Below the pieces are notes generated by a model. That model made no database searches. It worked only from the letters and a program-made list of their open reading frames with translations, and was not told the DNA's origin. From Roseibaca sp. Y0-43 (GTDB lineage: Bacteria > Pseudomonadota > Alphaproteobacteria > Rhodobacterales > Rhodobacteraceae): 64,000 nt of DNA. The stretch lies in the NCBI RefSeq assembly GCF_020667835.1, contig NZ_JAFMPR010000002.1, positions 62,001 through 126,000 on the forward strand. Reading direction: 5' to 3'. The position numbers and the translations under genes are program-made. Each line of letters begins with the position of its first letter. Within the stretch, counting starts at the first letter, position 1. Positions 1 to 10,934 of this stretch are shown here, one piece after another.

Positions 1-1056
<1,056 letters not shown>

Positions 1057-1142
1057 GGGGCTGGGCCTCCGTAATATGTGGACAGGGGTCTTGGCCCTTT
1101 GCATTTGCCATTCTGCGGTGCCGCGATCAAGGGGGATTGCGC

Positions 1143-1170
1143 ATTTTTGTATACCGTTGTGCACAAAAAT
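1143..1170. repeat. Inverted repeat in the acnA/DUF1223 divergent promoter region
   Basis: ATTTTTGT at 1143-1150 is perfectly repeated in inverse orientation as ACAAAAAT at 1163-1170, with a 12-bp spacer. It lies about 90 bp upstream of acnA and 120 bp upstream of the DUF1223 gene. The inner part, TTGTATAC with GTGCACAA, has the look of a GntR-type operator, but the regulator is unknown. A weak transcript hairpin is the alternative. Confidence 0.5.
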
Positions 1171-1287
1171 CACCTCAAGCGCTGCCTGTGGCCTTTGTGC
1201 CGCGTGTGTCAGACCCTCGCAAAACCTTGATTGGCCGTGGCCGTCCGGGGTGGTTAGATCGCGAAGGGATCAAGAAACGAGCCGTTG

Positions 1288-2010
1288 ATGCAAGTTAACC
1301 TTACTGCTGCCATTGCCTTTGCTGCGACACTCGGACTGGCCGGGCCGGGACTGGCGCAGCAAAGCCCGATCGTGGTCGAACTTTACACCTCGCAAGGTTG
1401 CGCGGCCTGCCCGCCGGCGGATGAGTTGCTGAACCAGATGGCGCAGCACGAGGAAATCCTGCCACTGGCGCTGCATGTGGATTACTGGGATTACATCGGC
1501 TGGGCCGACACGTTCGGGCAAACGCAGTTCAGCGAGCGTCAGAAGTCTTACGCGCGGCGTATGGGCCGCAAATCCGTCTATACTCCGCAGATGGTGATCG
1601 GCGGCGTGCATGACGTGCAGGGCAATGCCGCGATGCAGGTCATGGGCCTGCTGGCAGAGCACCGGATGAACCCCATCGGCGCTGGCCGGGTTTCGGTGCG
1701 CATTGCAGAACGGGCGGGCGGCGGCGTGACCATCACCGCGCAATCCACCGGCGTGCTGGATTACGCGACCGATGTGCAGCTTGTCCGCTTTCTGGACCGC
1801 GCCACGGTCGAGATTGAATCCGGCGAGAATGCGGGCCGCGAGATCACCTATCGCAACATCGTCACAGATTGGAACGTGCTCGGCACATGGGACGGTGCGC
1901 AGGCCTTCAGCTACACTGTGACAGACGCGCTGCCCGATGGTACTGGTCTGGCGGTGGTGGTGCAAGAGCAGGGGCTTGGCCCGGTTCTGGGGGCGGCGCG
2001 CTACCCGTAA
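1288..2010 (+). CDS. DUF1223 family secreted thioredoxin-like protein
   Basis: A 240-residue protein with an N-terminal signal peptide ending near [10 protein letters not shown], followed by [20 protein letters not shown]. That segment is the hallmark of DUF1223, a thioredoxin-fold family with a C-x2-C pair. ATG 1288 is preferred over the adjacent TTG 1285. Export to the periplasm is predicted; the substrate is unknown, and a disulfide or redox role is inferred only from the fold and the CAAC pair. It stands alone, divergent from acnA, and is followed after 79 bp by the molybdenum hydroxylase genes. Confidence 0.85.
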   Translation: MQVNLTAAIAFAATLGLAGPGLAQQSPIVVELYTSQGCAACPPADELLNQMAQHEEILPLALHVDYWDYIGWADTFGQTQFSERQKSYARRMGRKSVYTPQMVIGGVHDVQGNAAMQVMGLLAEHRMNPIGAGRVSVRIAERAGGGVTITAQSTGVLDYATDVQLVRFLDRATVEIESGENAGREITYRNIVTDWNVLGTWDGAQAFSYTVTDALPDGTGLAVVVQEQGLGPVLGAARYP

Positions 2011-2089
2011 GGGCCTGACGCAGGGTCGTGTTTGGACAGGGCGCGGTTGCGCCCCATATCTGCCACAGCACAGCCGAGGAGTCCGTCTC

Positions 2090-2554
2090 ATGTCGATCCG
2101 CCTGACCGTCAACGCCACCGACTACCAGACCGATGCCGCGCCAGAGACGCCTCTTCTGTGGGTGCTGCGCGATGAGTTGGGCCTGACCGGCACCAAGTTC
2201 GGCTGCGGCGTGGCAGCCTGTGGGGCGTGCACCGTGCATGTTGATGGGCAGGCGGTGCGCTCGTGCCAGGTGGCCGTGGGCGATCTGTGGGGGGCGGTCA
2301 CGACCATCGAAGGGCTATCCGCGCAAGGCCTGACGCCCCTGCAAGCCGCGTGGGAGCGCCATCAGGTCGCGCAATGCGGCTATTGCCAGTCGGGCCAGAT
2401 CATGCAGGCGGCGGATCTGCTGGCCAACATTCCCAACCCCACCGATGACGAGATCGACACGGCCATGGGCGGCAACCTGTGCCGCTGCGGCACCTACAGC
2501 GCCATTCGCGCCGCCATCAAGGACGCCGCGCGCGAGATGGGGGGCAACCAATGA
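2090..2554 (+). CDS. (2Fe-2S)-binding small subunit of a molybdenum hydroxylase (IorA-like)
   Basis: This 154-residue subunit carries two 2Fe-2S clusters. The plant-ferredoxin set is in [14 protein letters not shown] and the second domain has CGYCQSG and GNLCRCGTY. Such subunits pass electrons from the Mo-cofactor subunit encoded directly downstream. ATG 2090 is chosen because GAGGAG (2076-2081) precedes it and the protein then starts with the beta strand typical of the family; an upstream in-frame start would add about 50 unrelated residues. It has no signal peptide. Its stop overlaps the start of the large subunit (ATGA), indicating translational coupling. Substrate unknown. Confidence 0.92.
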   Translation: MSIRLTVNATDYQTDAAPETPLLWVLRDELGLTGTKFGCGVAACGACTVHVDGQAVRSCQVAVGDLWGAVTTIEGLSAQGLTPLQAAWERHQVAQCGYCQSGQIMQAADLLANIPNPTDDEIDTAMGGNLCRCGTYSAIRAAIKDAAREMGGNQ

Positions 2555-4782
2555 GCACTTTGGGCAAGATCACCCGGCGCGGGCTTTTGCTCGGTGCGGT
2601 CGCCGTGGCCGGTGGCGCGGCCTTTGGCGTTTATCAAGTGCAAAAACCGGTCGAGAACCCGCTGGACCCCGATCAGGGGGCCACGCTCAACCCCTATGTC
2701 ATCATCGACCAGACGGGTATCACCATCATCGCGCCCCGCGCTGAAATGGGGCAGGGGGTGCACACGACCCTTGCCGCCCTTGTGGCCGAAGAGCTGGACG
2801 TGGATTGGGATAGCATCCGCGTCGAACACGGGCCGCCTTCGAGCGCCTATTACAACGGCGCGCTGATGCATGGCGCGTTGCCCGTGGCCGATTACGCCAT
2901 GAAGGATTGGCAACACACGCTGGTGGGCGGTCTGGGCGCGGTCAGCAAGCTGATCGGGTTGCAGGTGACGGGCGGGTCCACCTCGACCGTCGATGCCTAT
3001 GAAAAGATGCGGCTGGCGGGCGCGGGCGCACGCGAGGCGTTGAAAGCCGTCGCCGCCGACCGCCTTGGCGTGGCGCGCGCCGATCTGCGCACCGAAGCCG
3101 GTTTCGTCATCGCGCCCGACGACACGCGCATTCCATATGCCGATCTGGCCGCAGAGGCCGCCACGCGCCCCGTGCCGGATGTGAGTTTGCGCCCGCAATC
3201 CGAGTGGAAACTACTGGGCCGCGCGCTGCCGCGCAGCGACATGCGCGCCAAGATCACGGGGCAGGCGCAATATGCGACAGACATCAAACTGCCGGGGATG
3301 AAATTCGCCACCGTCCGCATCTGCCCGCATCTGGGCGGCGGAATGGCATCGTTCGACCCCGCGCCCGCGCTCGCCATGCCGGGGGTCGAGCAGGTGATCG
3401 ACATGGGCAATGGCGTGGCGGTCATCGCGCGCAACACGTGGGCCGCGATGGAAGGGGCGCGGGCGGTCCAGATCGACTGGACACCTTCGCCCTTGCCCGC
3501 CGATATGGACGGAATGTTCCAAGCGATTGAGGCCGCGTTCGACGCAGAGCCGAACTCTACCCTGCGCGATGATGGCGATGCGACCGCGCTGCCCGAGGGG
3601 GCGATCAGCGCCGACTACCGCGTGCCCTTCCTTGCCCATTCCACGATGGAACCCCAAGGGGCCACCGCATGGCTGCAAGACGGGCGCATGACCATCTGGG
3701 CGGGCAACCAAGCCCCGCGTCTTTGCGTGCAAAAAGCCGCCGAGGCATCGGGGCTGGCCGAGGACGCGATCACGCTGCACACAACCTTCATGGGCGGGGG
3801 CTTTGGCCGGCGGGCGGAAACCGACACGGTCGCGCAAGTTGCCCGCATCGCGGCCCAACTGCCCGGCACCCCCATTCGCCTGACATGGTCGCGCGAAGAA
3901 GACATGGGCCATGATTTCTACCGCCCCGCCGCGATGGCGCGGATGCAAGGCGCGGTGGATCAAGGCCGCATCAGCCATTTCAACGCCGCTATTGCCGCGC
4001 CGTCCGTTACCCGCGCAGCAATGACCCGCATCATGGGCCGCGCGCCGGGCGGGGCCGACAAGGGCCATGTCGAAGGGGCGTTCGACCAGCCCTATGCCAT
4101 CGCGAATTACCGCGTGGCCGGGCATCTGGCCGATCTGGACGTGCCGATCGGCTTTTGGCGGTCGGTGGGCGCGTCCTTCAACGGGTTCTTCCACGAGAGC
4201 TTCATCGACGAGCTGGCCCATGCGGCGGGCGCGGACCCCTTGGCGTTCCGGCTGGCGCATGTCGCGCCCGAAAGCCCGGTTGCGGCGGGCGTGTTGGAGC
4301 GCGTGCGCGAGATGTCAGGCTGGGACACGCCCTTGCCCGAGGGGCGCGCGCGCGGCGTGGCGATGACATGGTCCTTCGGCACGCCGACGGCGGTGGTGAT
4401 CGAACTGGCCCGCGACGGCGACCGCATCCGCATAGACCGTGCCTTCATGGCCTGCGATCCGGGGCTGGTGTTGGACCCCGGCATCGTGCGCGCGCAAATG
4501 GAATCTGGGCTGATATACGGTCTGTCGGCGGCGGTGATGGGCGAGATCACCTTTGCCGAGGGCGCGGTCGAGCAGCAGAACTTCCCCGATTACGACGCGC
4601 TGCGCATGTTCAACGTGCCGCGCATTGACGTGGCCATCCTGAACACCAACCCACATATGGGCGGCGTGGGAGAGCCGGGCACGCCGCCATCCATGCCCGC
4701 GCTTGCCAATGCGCTCTTTGCCCTGACAGGCACGCGCGCGCGCAGCCTGCCCTTGCGAGATGTCGCGGATTTCGGCGTCTAG
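2551..4782 (+). CDS. Xanthine dehydrogenase family molybdopterin-binding subunit (IorB/aldehyde oxidase-like), Tat-exported
   Basis: A 743-residue Mo-hydroxylase large subunit. It starts at ATG 2551 with a twin-arginine signal ([16 protein letters not shown]), so the complex is expected in the periplasm or facing it. Conserved features include the Mo-cofactor loops FMGGGFGRR and [13 protein letters not shown] and the catalytic-glutamate block GVGEPGTPP near the C-terminus. The two-domain layout resembles isoquinoline 1-oxidoreductase beta and membrane-associated aldehyde dehydrogenases rather than cytosolic xanthine dehydrogenase. There is no FAD subunit, cytochrome subunit or XdhC-type chaperone gene beside it. 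The stop shares CTAG with the convergent META-domain gene. Substrate cannot be told from sequence. Confidence 0.92.
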   Translation: MSTLGKITRRGLLLGAVAVAGGAAFGVYQVQKPVENPLDPDQGATLNPYVIIDQTGITIIAPRAEMGQGVHTTLAALVAEELDVDWDSIRVEHGPPSSAYYNGALMHGALPVADYAMKDWQHTLVGGLGAVSKLIGLQVTGGSTSTVDAYEKMRLAGAGAREALKAVAADRLGVARADLRTEAGFVIAPDDTRIPYADLAAEAATRPVPDVSLRPQSEWKLLGRALPRSDMRAKITGQAQYATDIKLPGMKFATVRICPHLGGGMASFDPAPALAMPGVEQVIDMGNGVAVIARNTWAAMEGARAVQIDWTPSPLPADMDGMFQAIEAAFDAEPNSTLRDDGDATALPEGAISADYRVPFLAHSTMEPQGATAWLQDGRMTIWAGNQAPRLCVQKAAEASGLAEDAITLHTTFMGGGFGRRAETDTVAQVARIAAQLPGTPIRLTWSREEDMGHDFYRPAAMARMQGAVDQGRISHFNAAIAAPSVTRAAMTRIMGRAPGGADKGHVEGAFDQPYAIANYRVAGHLADLDVPIGFWRSVGASFNGFFHESFIDELAHAAGADPLAFRLAHVAPESPVAAGVLERVREMSGWDTPLPEGRARGVAMTWSFGTPTAVVIELARDGDRIRIDRAFMACDPGLVLDPGIVRAQMESGLIYGLSAAVMGEITFAEGAVEQQNFPDYDALRMFNVPRIDVAILNTNPHMGGVGEPGTPPSMPALANALFALTGTRARSLPLRDVADFGV

Positions 4783-6014
4783 TCCCGCCGCTCCAGCAGC
4801 AAAACGGCGGTGGCCCCCGCGTAAAGGGCCACGCGCCCATCTTTCAGCTGCGCGATGTCGCGCGCGCCTTCCAGCGCGTCCAGAAACCGGGTTTCCAGGT
4901 TGGACAGCGCGGCCCCGCAGGCCAGCCGGGTCGTGCCCAGCTCCGAGATGCGCAAGATACCGCCCTCGACCACGGCGCGGCCAAGGTAGCGGTTGCAACT
5001 GGTCCGCCCCGACAGGCGCCCGGTATCGACCTGAAAGGTCAGCGCGGGTGCCTCGCTGTCGGAATGCGGCAAGGGCTGGCCAAAAAGGTGGCTGACCTGC
5101 CACGCGGCCCCTTCGAGCGCGCGCAACGGATCGCCTGCGCAGCCCGGTGCGAACGGGCCACCCGGCCCGGTCAGCGTGGCAGTGTGCGGGTAGGGCATAC
5201 TCTGGCCCGGAAGCTGGCAGGGGCCGGGGGCAAGCGCGAGGGCGTGATCGCCGATGTCCAGCCGCAGCCGGTCGGCCTCAATCGGGCCAAGGCTGGTGGC
5301 CACGCGCGGGGGCGGGGTGTCGTCGGGCAGCGGGGGCTGGCCGGGCAGGGACAGGACCGACCCGTCCAGACCCGTGAACACCGCCCAGCCCGTGTCGGAG
5401 GGGGTGGTGCGACCCAAAGCGCTCAAGGGCAAAACCGGCCGCGACGGGATTGGCCGGCAGCTATCCAGCAGCGTGCCATCGGCGGCATCGAATTGCACAA
5501 GGCCGGGAATGCGGGTCAGCGCAGTGCCCTCGGGGCCGATAAAGCGGCTGTCCAGATCGCCGGGCATGTAGATCTGCGCGCTGTCGCCCATGCCGACGCG
5601 CAGCCCGTCCTCTTGCGCCTGCAGGGCGATGACCTGACCGGATGCGCATAGGTAATCGGCGCTGAAGCTGGCGGTCAGTGCCGCGCTCAGGCGCAGCCGC
5701 TCGGGGGGCTGGCCGCCTTCTGCGGCCACGCGCGAGCTTTGCAGGGCGAAGGCACCTGCCACCAAGGCGCCGACCTGCACCGTGCTGGTCTGGCGCGACA
5801 GGCTGGGCAGGGGAAGCACCGCCTGTTGCGTGCCCTCTGGCAGGGGCAGGCGCTGCACTTCCAGCACCGCGCCCGCGCTGTCGCGCGCAACCGCCACGAT
5901 CTCGGCAGCCGGGGCTGCATCCGGCCAGTCCAGCACCAGCGCCACGTCCCGCGCAAGCGCGCCCTGCCCAAGGGCAATGGCGGCGCAAGCTAGGGTAAAG
6001 ACACGCATGGGCAT
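4779..6014 (-). CDS. Secreted META (HslJ-like) domain protein, 411 aa
   Basis: It has an N-terminal signal peptide (MRVFTLACAAIALGQGALA), a YbaY-like beta domain at about residues 20-110, a poorly conserved cysteine-containing middle resembling MliC-type lysozyme-inhibitor folds, and a C-terminal META domain (about 305-410) with RLSGRTSCNRYLG and TRLACG. META proteins are envelope proteins of uncertain function, linked in E. coli HslJ to novobiocin tolerance. The same architecture occurs at 16950-17903, so the window holds two paralogues. Start could be ATG 6014 or ATG 6008. It converges on the Mo-hydroxylase gene with a 4-bp overlap. Confidence 0.75.
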   Translation of the reverse strand: MPMRVFTLACAAIALGQGALARDVALVLDWPDAAPAAEIVAVARDSAGAVLEVQRLPLPEGTQQAVLPLPSLSRQTSTVQVGALVAGAFALQSSRVAAEGGQPPERLRLSAALTASFSADYLCASGQVIALQAQEDGLRVGMGDSAQIYMPGDLDSRFIGPEGTALTRIPGLVQFDAADGTLLDSCRPIPSRPVLPLSALGRTTPSDTGWAVFTGLDGSVLSLPGQPPLPDDTPPPRVATSLGPIEADRLRLDIGDHALALAPGPCQLPGQSMPYPHTATLTGPGGPFAPGCAGDPLRALEGAAWQVSHLFGQPLPHSDSEAPALTFQVDTGRLSGRTSCNRYLGRAVVEGGILRISELGTTRLACGAALSNLETRFLDALEGARDIAQLKDGRVALYAGATAVLLLERRD

Positions 6015-6047
6015 GGTCCCGGACCGATGCCGCGCAAGATGCTGGGA

Positions 6048-6611
6048 TCAGGCGCGCTCGGAATATTCAAAGGTTTCGGTATTGACGACGATATCCTCGT
6101 CCTGGCCCACGAAAGGCGGCACCAGAACGCGCACGCCATTGTCCAGAACGGCGGGCTTGAAGCTGTTCGCGGCGGTCTGGCCTTTGACGACCGGCTCTGT
6201 CTCGACCACCTTGCAGATGACTTTTTGCGGCAGCGTCATGTTCAACGCTTCCTCGCCGTAATACTCTACCGTGACGGTCATGCCGTCTTGCAGGAAGGGA
6301 CGGCGGTCGCCAAGGATCTCGGCATCCAGTTCGACCTGTTCGAACGTGTCCATGTCCATCACGACCAGACGGCCATCGGTTTCATACAGGAACTGCTGGT
6401 CTTTCTGCTCCAGCCGCACACGCTCGACCTTGTCGTCCGAGCGGAAACGCTCGTTCAGCTTGCGCCCGTCGCGCAGGTTCTTCATCTCGACCTGCGCGAA
6501 TGCACCGCCTTTGCCGGGTTTCACATGGCTGACCTTGACCGCCGCCCACAGGCCGCCATCATGCTCCAGCACGTTGCCGGGGCGAATTTCGTTTCCGTTG
6601 ATCTTGGGCAT
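6048..6611 (-). CDS. efp: Translation elongation factor P
   Basis: EF-P (187 aa, normal length) relieves ribosomes stalled at polyproline. The start [20 protein letters not shown] and the loop [10 protein letters not shown] place the conserved modifiable lysine at residue 34, the position beta-lysylated by EpmA in E. coli. No modification gene lies nearby. All three beta-barrel domains appear complete, ending ETFEYSERA. It sits 33 bp downstream of the META-domain gene's start on the same strand and is probably transcribed separately from the 6612-6821 gap. Confidence 0.97.
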   Translation of the reverse strand: MPKINGNEIRPGNVLEHDGGLWAAVKVSHVKPGKGGAFAQVEMKNLRDGRKLNERFRSDDKVERVRLEQKDQQFLYETDGRLVVMDMDTFEQVELDAEILGDRRPFLQDGMTVTVEYYGEEALNMTLPQKVICKVVETEPVVKGQTAANSFKPAVLDNGVRVLVPPFVGQDEDIVVNTETFEYSERA

Positions 6612-6821
6612 CAGTTTGACCTTGGCAAAAGCGTGACTTTTCAGTTGCGATGCCTATATCCCGTGACGGTGGGGCACGCAAGAACAGGATATGGAAGCCT
6701 GACTTTGCTTGCTATGCAAAATTGACATGGCTGATATGCATTGGCGGACTAGCGAATCAATGCCGAAAAAGGGTAGGCAGGCGTTCGCGGTGAATGCAAG
6801 AGCAAGAATAAAGGACGGATG

Positions 6822-7145
6822 ATGTTTGACGCAGCGGATGGAACGGCGTTTACCCATGAGCAGGGGGCGCGGGCCCGCAAACTGTTTGCAGCGGTCGTTC
6901 TGGCGGCGCTGGACGATGCGATCGCAGATGACAAGAAATACGGCAACGGTCCCGAACAGATCGCCCGCTGGGCACGGTCGCGCGATGGGCGCGAAGTGCT
7001 GAGCTGCGCGGGCATCGACCCCAATGAGCGGGTCGTGGCCGGGCTGATGGAATTCGTGGCCAAGGGTGTGCGCACCTCGGTCGCGCTGTCGCGCGAGGAA
7101 AGCGAACGTCGGGCGGCTGCCGAGGCAGAGGCCGAAGCGGCCTGA
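6822..7145 (+). CDS. Small conserved hypothetical protein (possibly DUF6280)
   Basis: A 107-residue soluble, mostly helical protein with no signal or membrane segment. ATG 6822 lies 6 nt after an AAGGA site (6811-6815); ATG 6819 is also possible. Segments such as LFAAVVLAALDDAIADDKK and LSCAGIDPNERVV look like a protein widely conserved in Rhodobacterales that I tentatively link to DUF6280. The C-terminus is Ala/Glu-rich. A strong intrinsic terminator follows 24 bp after the stop, so it is a monocistronic gene. Function unknown. Confidence 0.75.
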   Translation: MFDAADGTAFTHEQGARARKLFAAVVLAALDDAIADDKKYGNGPEQIARWARSRDGREVLSCAGIDPNERVVAGLMEFVAKGVRTSVALSREESERRAAAEAEAEAA

Positions 7146-7169
7146 CCCCGCCAGACGGACCGGATCAAA

Positions 7170-7199
7170 CCCCGCAGGGCGAACCCTGCGGGGTTTTTT
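7170..7199 (+). terminator. Intrinsic terminator after the small conserved gene
   Basis: A perfect 10-bp stem, CCCCGCAGGG (7170-7179) with CCCTGCGGGG (7184-7193), a CGAA tetraloop, then six T residues on the + strand. It also sits just beyond the 3' end of the leftward gene at 7206. Confidence 0.95.
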
Positions 7200-7205
7200 C
7201 ATGGG

Positions 7206-7802
7206 TCACGGCGTGACGCCCAGATGCTCGGCCAGGAAATCCAGCCGGTCCTGCCCCCAGAAACGCGCGCCATCGACCACGAAAAAGGGCACCCCGAACG
7301 CGCCCGCTTCCACCGCGTCTTCAAGGTTGCGGGGGTAGATCTCTGCCCCCACCAACATGCCGCTGAAGGCCAGCGCGGTGTCGAAGCCCGCCGCGGCCAG
7401 ACAGTCGCGGATCACCTCATCCTCGGCAATGTCGCGATCCTCTTCCCAGCAGGCGCGGCACAGGCCCGTCACCAGCTTGTCCAGATCGCCGCCACCCTTT
7501 TCCTGCGCGGCAATAATCGCATATGCGGCAGGGGCGGGGTTGGTCGGGAAATGGCGCGGTTGCAGCTTCAAAGGCACGCCTAACCGTCGCGACCAGCGTT
7601 CCAGTTCCTGCAAACGATAGGCCTTGCGGCTGTCATGGCGCTCTGCCAGCACCTGCCCGCCCATGCGCGGAAACAGCGCCATCGGGTCCAGAGGCTTGTA
7701 GCGCAGCGGCACACCCGCCTTGCGGGCAATCTGCGCCGCGCGGTCGCCGACCAGATGTGTCCAAGGTGAAATCGGGCTAAGGTAATAGTCGATCTGCGAC
7801 AT
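7206..7802 (-). CDS. 2-hydroxychromene-2-carboxylate isomerase-like (DsbA/kappa-GST family)
   Basis: A 198-residue protein starting MSQIDYYLSPISPWTHLVG at ATG 7802, preceded by AAGGGG. The active-site loop has SPISPW rather than a C-x2-C motif, as in glutathione-dependent hydroxychromene-carboxylate isomerases and kappa glutathione transferases. The segment FGVPFFVVDGARFWGQDRLDFL is the family's cis-proline loop and C-terminal block. The naphthalene-pathway reaction is unlikely to be its true role here, because no aromatic degradation genes are near. It is divergent from prs with a 93-bp gap. Confidence 0.82.
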   Translation of the reverse strand: MSQIDYYLSPISPWTHLVGDRAAQIARKAGVPLRYKPLDPMALFPRMGGQVLAERHDSRKAYRLQELERWSRRLGVPLKLQPRHFPTNPAPAAYAIIAAQEKGGGDLDKLVTGLCRACWEEDRDIAEDEVIRDCLAAAGFDTALAFSGMLVGAEIYPRNLEDAVEAGAFGVPFFVVDGARFWGQDRLDFLAEHLGVTP

Positions 7803-7895
7803 ATGCGGCCCCTTTTTTGGTGGTTGTAACATTTGCAAGACCGTATCGGGGTGGTAAGCGGTGTCAACGCCGCCGACTCGCGAAGGACTGCCCCC

Positions 7896-8921
7896 ATGAT
7901 CGACCGTACCGAACCCAAGCTGATCGCCGGGAACTCGAACCCCGGCCTTGCCAAGGCCATCGCACGGCGGATGTCACTGCATCGCGGCGTCAGCACGGGG
8001 CTGGTCGACGCGCGGGTCGAACGCTTCAACGATCAAGAAATTTTCGTCGAGGTCTATGAGAATGTCCGCGGCGAGGACATGTTCATCATCCAGTCGACCT
8101 CGCGTCCGGCGAATGACAACCTGATGGAGTTGTTGATTATTGCCGACGCGCTGAAACGCTCGTCCGCCGCGCGCATTACCGCCGTGATCCCGTATTTCGG
8201 CTATGCCCGGCAGGACCGCCGCACCAAGGCGCGCACGCCGATTTCGGCCAAGCTGGTGGCGAACATGATAACCCAAGCGGGCATCGAGCGGGTTCTGACG
8301 CTGGATTTGCACGCCACGCAGATACAGGGCTTTTTCGATATTCCGGTGGACAACCTCTATGCCGCGCCGGTGTTTGCGCTGGACGTGCTGCACCATTTCA
8401 AGGGGCGGCTGGACGATGTGGTCATAATCTCGCCCGATGTGGGCGGCGTGACTCGGGCGCGGGAACTGGCCAAGCGCGTGGGCTGTGCGCTGGCCATCGT
8501 GGACAAGCGCCGCGAGAAGGCGGGCGAAGTGGCCGAGATGACGGTGATCGGCGATGTGACCGGCAAAACCTGTATCATCGTGGATGACATCTGCGACACC
8601 GCCGGCACGCTGTGCAAGGCCGCCGAGGTGCTGATGGACGCCGGCGCCGTCGAGGTGCATAGCTACATCACCCATGGCGTGCTGTCCGGCCCGGCGGTCG
8701 AGCGGATCACCAATTCCGTGATGAAATCGCTGGTCATCACCGATTCCATCGCGCCGACAGAGGCCGTGAAAGCCGCGCCGAATATCCGTATCGTTGCCAC
8801 CGCGCCGATGTTTGCCCAAGCGATCCTGAATACATGGAAAGGCACCTCGGTGTCGTCCTTGTTCGACACAGAGACCTTGCAGCCGATCTACGAGGGGCTT
8901 TACAGCTCTCTGGGTGACTAA
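7896..8921 (+). CDS. prs: Ribose-phosphate pyrophosphokinase (PRPP synthetase)
   Basis: Makes PRPP from ribose 5-phosphate and ATP for purine, pyrimidine, histidine, tryptophan and NAD synthesis. The product is 341 aa, slightly longer than the usual 315. Seen are the [15 protein letters not shown] region, the [10 protein letters not shown] catalytic flexible-loop neighbourhood and the PRPP loop [14 protein letters not shown] 7896 has GAAGGA at 7882-7887. PRPP made here feeds upp (34925), gpt (61829) and the trp pathway (57511) elsewhere in the window. The stop overlaps the convergent NfeD gene by 4 bp. Confidence 0.97.
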   Translation: MIDRTEPKLIAGNSNPGLAKAIARRMSLHRGVSTGLVDARVERFNDQEIFVEVYENVRGEDMFIIQSTSRPANDNLMELLIIADALKRSSAARITAVIPYFGYARQDRRTKARTPISAKLVANMITQAGIERVLTLDLHATQIQGFFDIPVDNLYAAPVFALDVLHHFKGRLDDVVIISPDVGGVTRARELAKRVGCALAIVDKRREKAGEVAEMTVIGDVTGKTCIIVDDICDTAGTLCKAAEVLMDAGAVEVHSYITHGVLSGPAVERITNSVMKSLVITDSIAPTEAVKAAPNIRIVATAPMFAQAILNTWKGTSVSSLFDTETLQPIYEGLYSSLGD

Positions 8922-9235
8922 TCCTTGCCGGTCCAGCCGCCCCGATCCGAGGGGGGCAGGCTGTCGCGCGGGTCGTAATCGTTGATGTCCTTGCGGCCCG
9001 TCTTGCGCCGGCCCATGCGTTGCAGGGCCAGCCACACGGCCAATCCAAGCGCGGCCCAGATAAACGCCTGCACGACCACGGGCAGGCCCGGCACGATCCA
9101 GACAAGCGCCGCCATCAGCGCCGCCGCCACGGCAAAGCCAAGGGCGACATAGGCTGTGGTCAGCATCTCGCCGATCAGCAGCACCACGGCGATGATACCC
9201 CAGATGGACCAGTCGGGCAGGGCGAACATATCCAT
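8918..9235 (-). CDS. NfeD-like membrane protein
   Basis: A 105-residue protein with two or three hydrophobic helices ([20 protein letters not shown] and a following pair) and a short polar tail ([19 protein letters not shown]). It encodes the short NfeD type, without a clear C-terminal OB domain. NfeD proteins pair with SPFH/stomatin proteins in membrane microdomains. Here the partner is the gene immediately upstream at 9239, whose stop is 3 bp from this start. AAGGAG precedes ATG 9235. Confidence 0.85.
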   Translation of the reverse strand: MDMFALPDWSIWGIIAVVLLIGEMLTTAYVALGFAVAAALMAALVWIVPGLPVVVQAFIWAALGLAVWLALQRMGRRKTGRKDINDYDPRDSLPPSDRGGWTGKD

Positions 9236-9238
9236 CGC

Positions 9239-10093
9239 CTACATCTCCTTCAGGATCGCCGCCGCCTCGCGGAAGCTGTTCGACGGCCCGCCGGGCAGCA
9301 TGATTAGCTTCGCGTTCGAGGATTTCGCCAACCCTTCCAGCGCCTCGACCTGCATCCGCGCGGTCTGGAAGATCAGCGCCTCGCGCGCGGTTTCACCATC
9401 CAGCGACAGGGCCAGCATACGGTTGGCTTCAGCATTGGCCTGCGCGATGGCGCGGATCGCGTCGGCCTTGCGCTGCGCCTCATAAAGCTCGGCATCGGCA
9501 GCCAGTTCCGTCGCGCGGCGCTCGCCCTCGGCGCGGGTGATGGCCGCGCGGCGTTCGCGCTCTGCTGCCAGCACTTCGGCCATGGCACTTTGGGTGGTGG
9601 CGTTCAGGTTCACGTCGATGATCTCTGACCGCGAAATCCGAATGCCATAGGTCTTGCCCGCATCCTCCAGCGCCGTCAGCAGCGCCACGTTCAAAGACCC
9701 ACGGTCGGATTGCACCGTGTCCAGTTCCACCTTGCCCAGCTCCGAGCGCACCAGCGACTGCACCAGCCCGATGACCAGCTCGTCGATCTTGTTCACCCGG
9801 AACACCGCCGCTTCGGCGTTTTCAATACGGTAGACGACCAGCAGCTTCGCGCCAAAGACCACGTTATCGGCCGAGACGACCTCTAGCTGGATATCGTTCA
9901 GAACCTGGTCATTGACCGGCACTTTCGCATGGACCTTGTCCAGAAAGGGCACGATCACGTTCACGCCCGCATCCAGCGTGCGGTGATAGGCCCCCAGCCG
10001 CGTGATGACGAAATTCTGCGCCTGTGGCACGATTTTCAGGCCCATCAGCACGATCAAGACGATCAGCACGGCCAGTGCAAGGATCAGTTCCAT
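9239..10093 (-). CDS. SPFH/Band 7 (stomatin, QmcA-like) membrane protein
   Basis: 284 residues: an N-terminal membrane anchor (ILALAVLIVLIVLMGLKIV), a Band 7 domain (about 25-190) with FVITRLGAYHRTLDAGVN and NATTQSAMAEVLAAERERR, then an Ala/Glu/Arg-rich coiled coil (about 175-240) and a short hydrophobic tail. It probably forms oligomers at the inner membrane and acts with the NfeD partner downstream, by analogy with QmcA/YbbK, in membrane-protein quality control. AGGGAA precedes ATG 10093. Family assignment is firm; the cellular role is inferred. Confidence 0.93.
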   Translation of the reverse strand: MELILALAVLIVLIVLMGLKIVPQAQNFVITRLGAYHRTLDAGVNVIVPFLDKVHAKVPVNDQVLNDIQLEVVSADNVVFGAKLLVVYRIENAEAAVFRVNKIDELVIGLVQSLVRSELGKVELDTVQSDRGSLNVALLTALEDAGKTYGIRISRSEIIDVNLNATTQSAMAEVLAAERERRAAITRAEGERRATELAADAELYEAQRKADAIRAIAQANAEANRMLALSLDGETAREALIFQTARMQVEALEGLAKSSNAKLIMLPGGPSNSFREAAAILKEM

Positions 10094-10206
10094 GTCAAAT
10101 TCCCTAGCTCGGCGGCGCGGGCCGCGAAATAACCGGGGTCAATGGTAGCCCAAGCCGCACTTTGCCGCCAGAAGAAGCGACGCGGGATCTGGCCAAAGGC
10201 GGCGCG

Positions 10207-10854
10207 TCAGTTCAACCGCAGCCCTGCGATCACCGCGCTGATCGCGCTGTCCGTGTCGTCGCTATCGGCAGACACCGCCACGCCAACAAGTTGGGCGTCC
10301 GGCATTCCGCCAAAGGCGCGGCGCAGATCGGCGTGCAGGTTGACCTGTTCGTTGAAACTGCCAGTGCCCGCCGGACGCAGCACCACGGTTTTGCCGCGTG
10401 CCCCCAGATAGGGCGAGGGCAGAACGCTGCCGCGCGCCGACTGACCGCCCCAGACATACATCAAAACGCGCGCCTCTTCGGCTTCCAGCAGGCGACGGAT
10501 CGTGCTGTTTTCCAATTCGGCGACCTGCGCGGCGGGCAGGAACACGAAATACAAGGACAGGTTTCGGTCATCGCCGCCCTTGCGGTCCAATGCCGTGGGC
10601 GGAACGCTTTGCGCGACCGACCATTGCCAGCTTGCGCCTGTGCTATCCCGCTGCGACGGGGCCAGCCGTGTCCAGAGCAGTGACACTGTCCCGCGAGAGG
10701 TGACATCCAACCGGTTGCCGCCCTGCTGGTAGCTGTTGCTTGAAAACATCGAGAAACGTTGTTCCGTCCAGCCCGAAAACTCCAGCCCCAGCGTGGGGGT
10801 TGCGGTCAGGCAGGCAAGACAGGCGACTTTCAAACTAAGGGGTGCGCGGCGCAT
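10207..10854 (-). CDS. DUF3047 family secreted protein
   Basis: 215 residues with a signal peptide (MRRAPLSLKVACLACLTATP). The body fits DUF3047: SWQWSVAQSVPPTALDRKGGDD, LYFVFL, RVLMYVWGG and the C-terminal VAVSADSDDTDSAISAVI. The start at 10854 is fixed by GGAGG at 10868-10872 (complement); longer in-frame extensions have no signal peptide. Family members are uncharacterised periplasmic proteins. It lies 80 bp downstream of the MFS gene on the same strand and may be co-transcribed. Confidence 0.8.
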   Translation of the reverse strand: MRRAPLSLKVACLACLTATPTLGLEFSGWTEQRFSMFSSNSYQQGGNRLDVTSRGTVSLLWTRLAPSQRDSTGASWQWSVAQSVPPTALDRKGGDDRNLSLYFVFLPAAQVAELENSTIRRLLEAEEARVLMYVWGGQSARGSVLPSPYLGARGKTVVLRPAGTGSFNEQVNLHADLRRAFGGMPDAQLVGVAVSADSDDTDSAISAVIAGLRLN

Positions 10855-10934
10855 GGGGATCCTCCGGTTTGCCCGAGCGTCCCGCAGTCCGACCCTGCGC
10901 GCAAGCCACGCTTGCGTGAGTTGTGCGGCCAGAG

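Noticed and set aside
6722-6750. TTGACA resembling a -35 box upstream of the small conserved gene
   Set aside because: No acceptable -10 hexamer at 16-18 bp.
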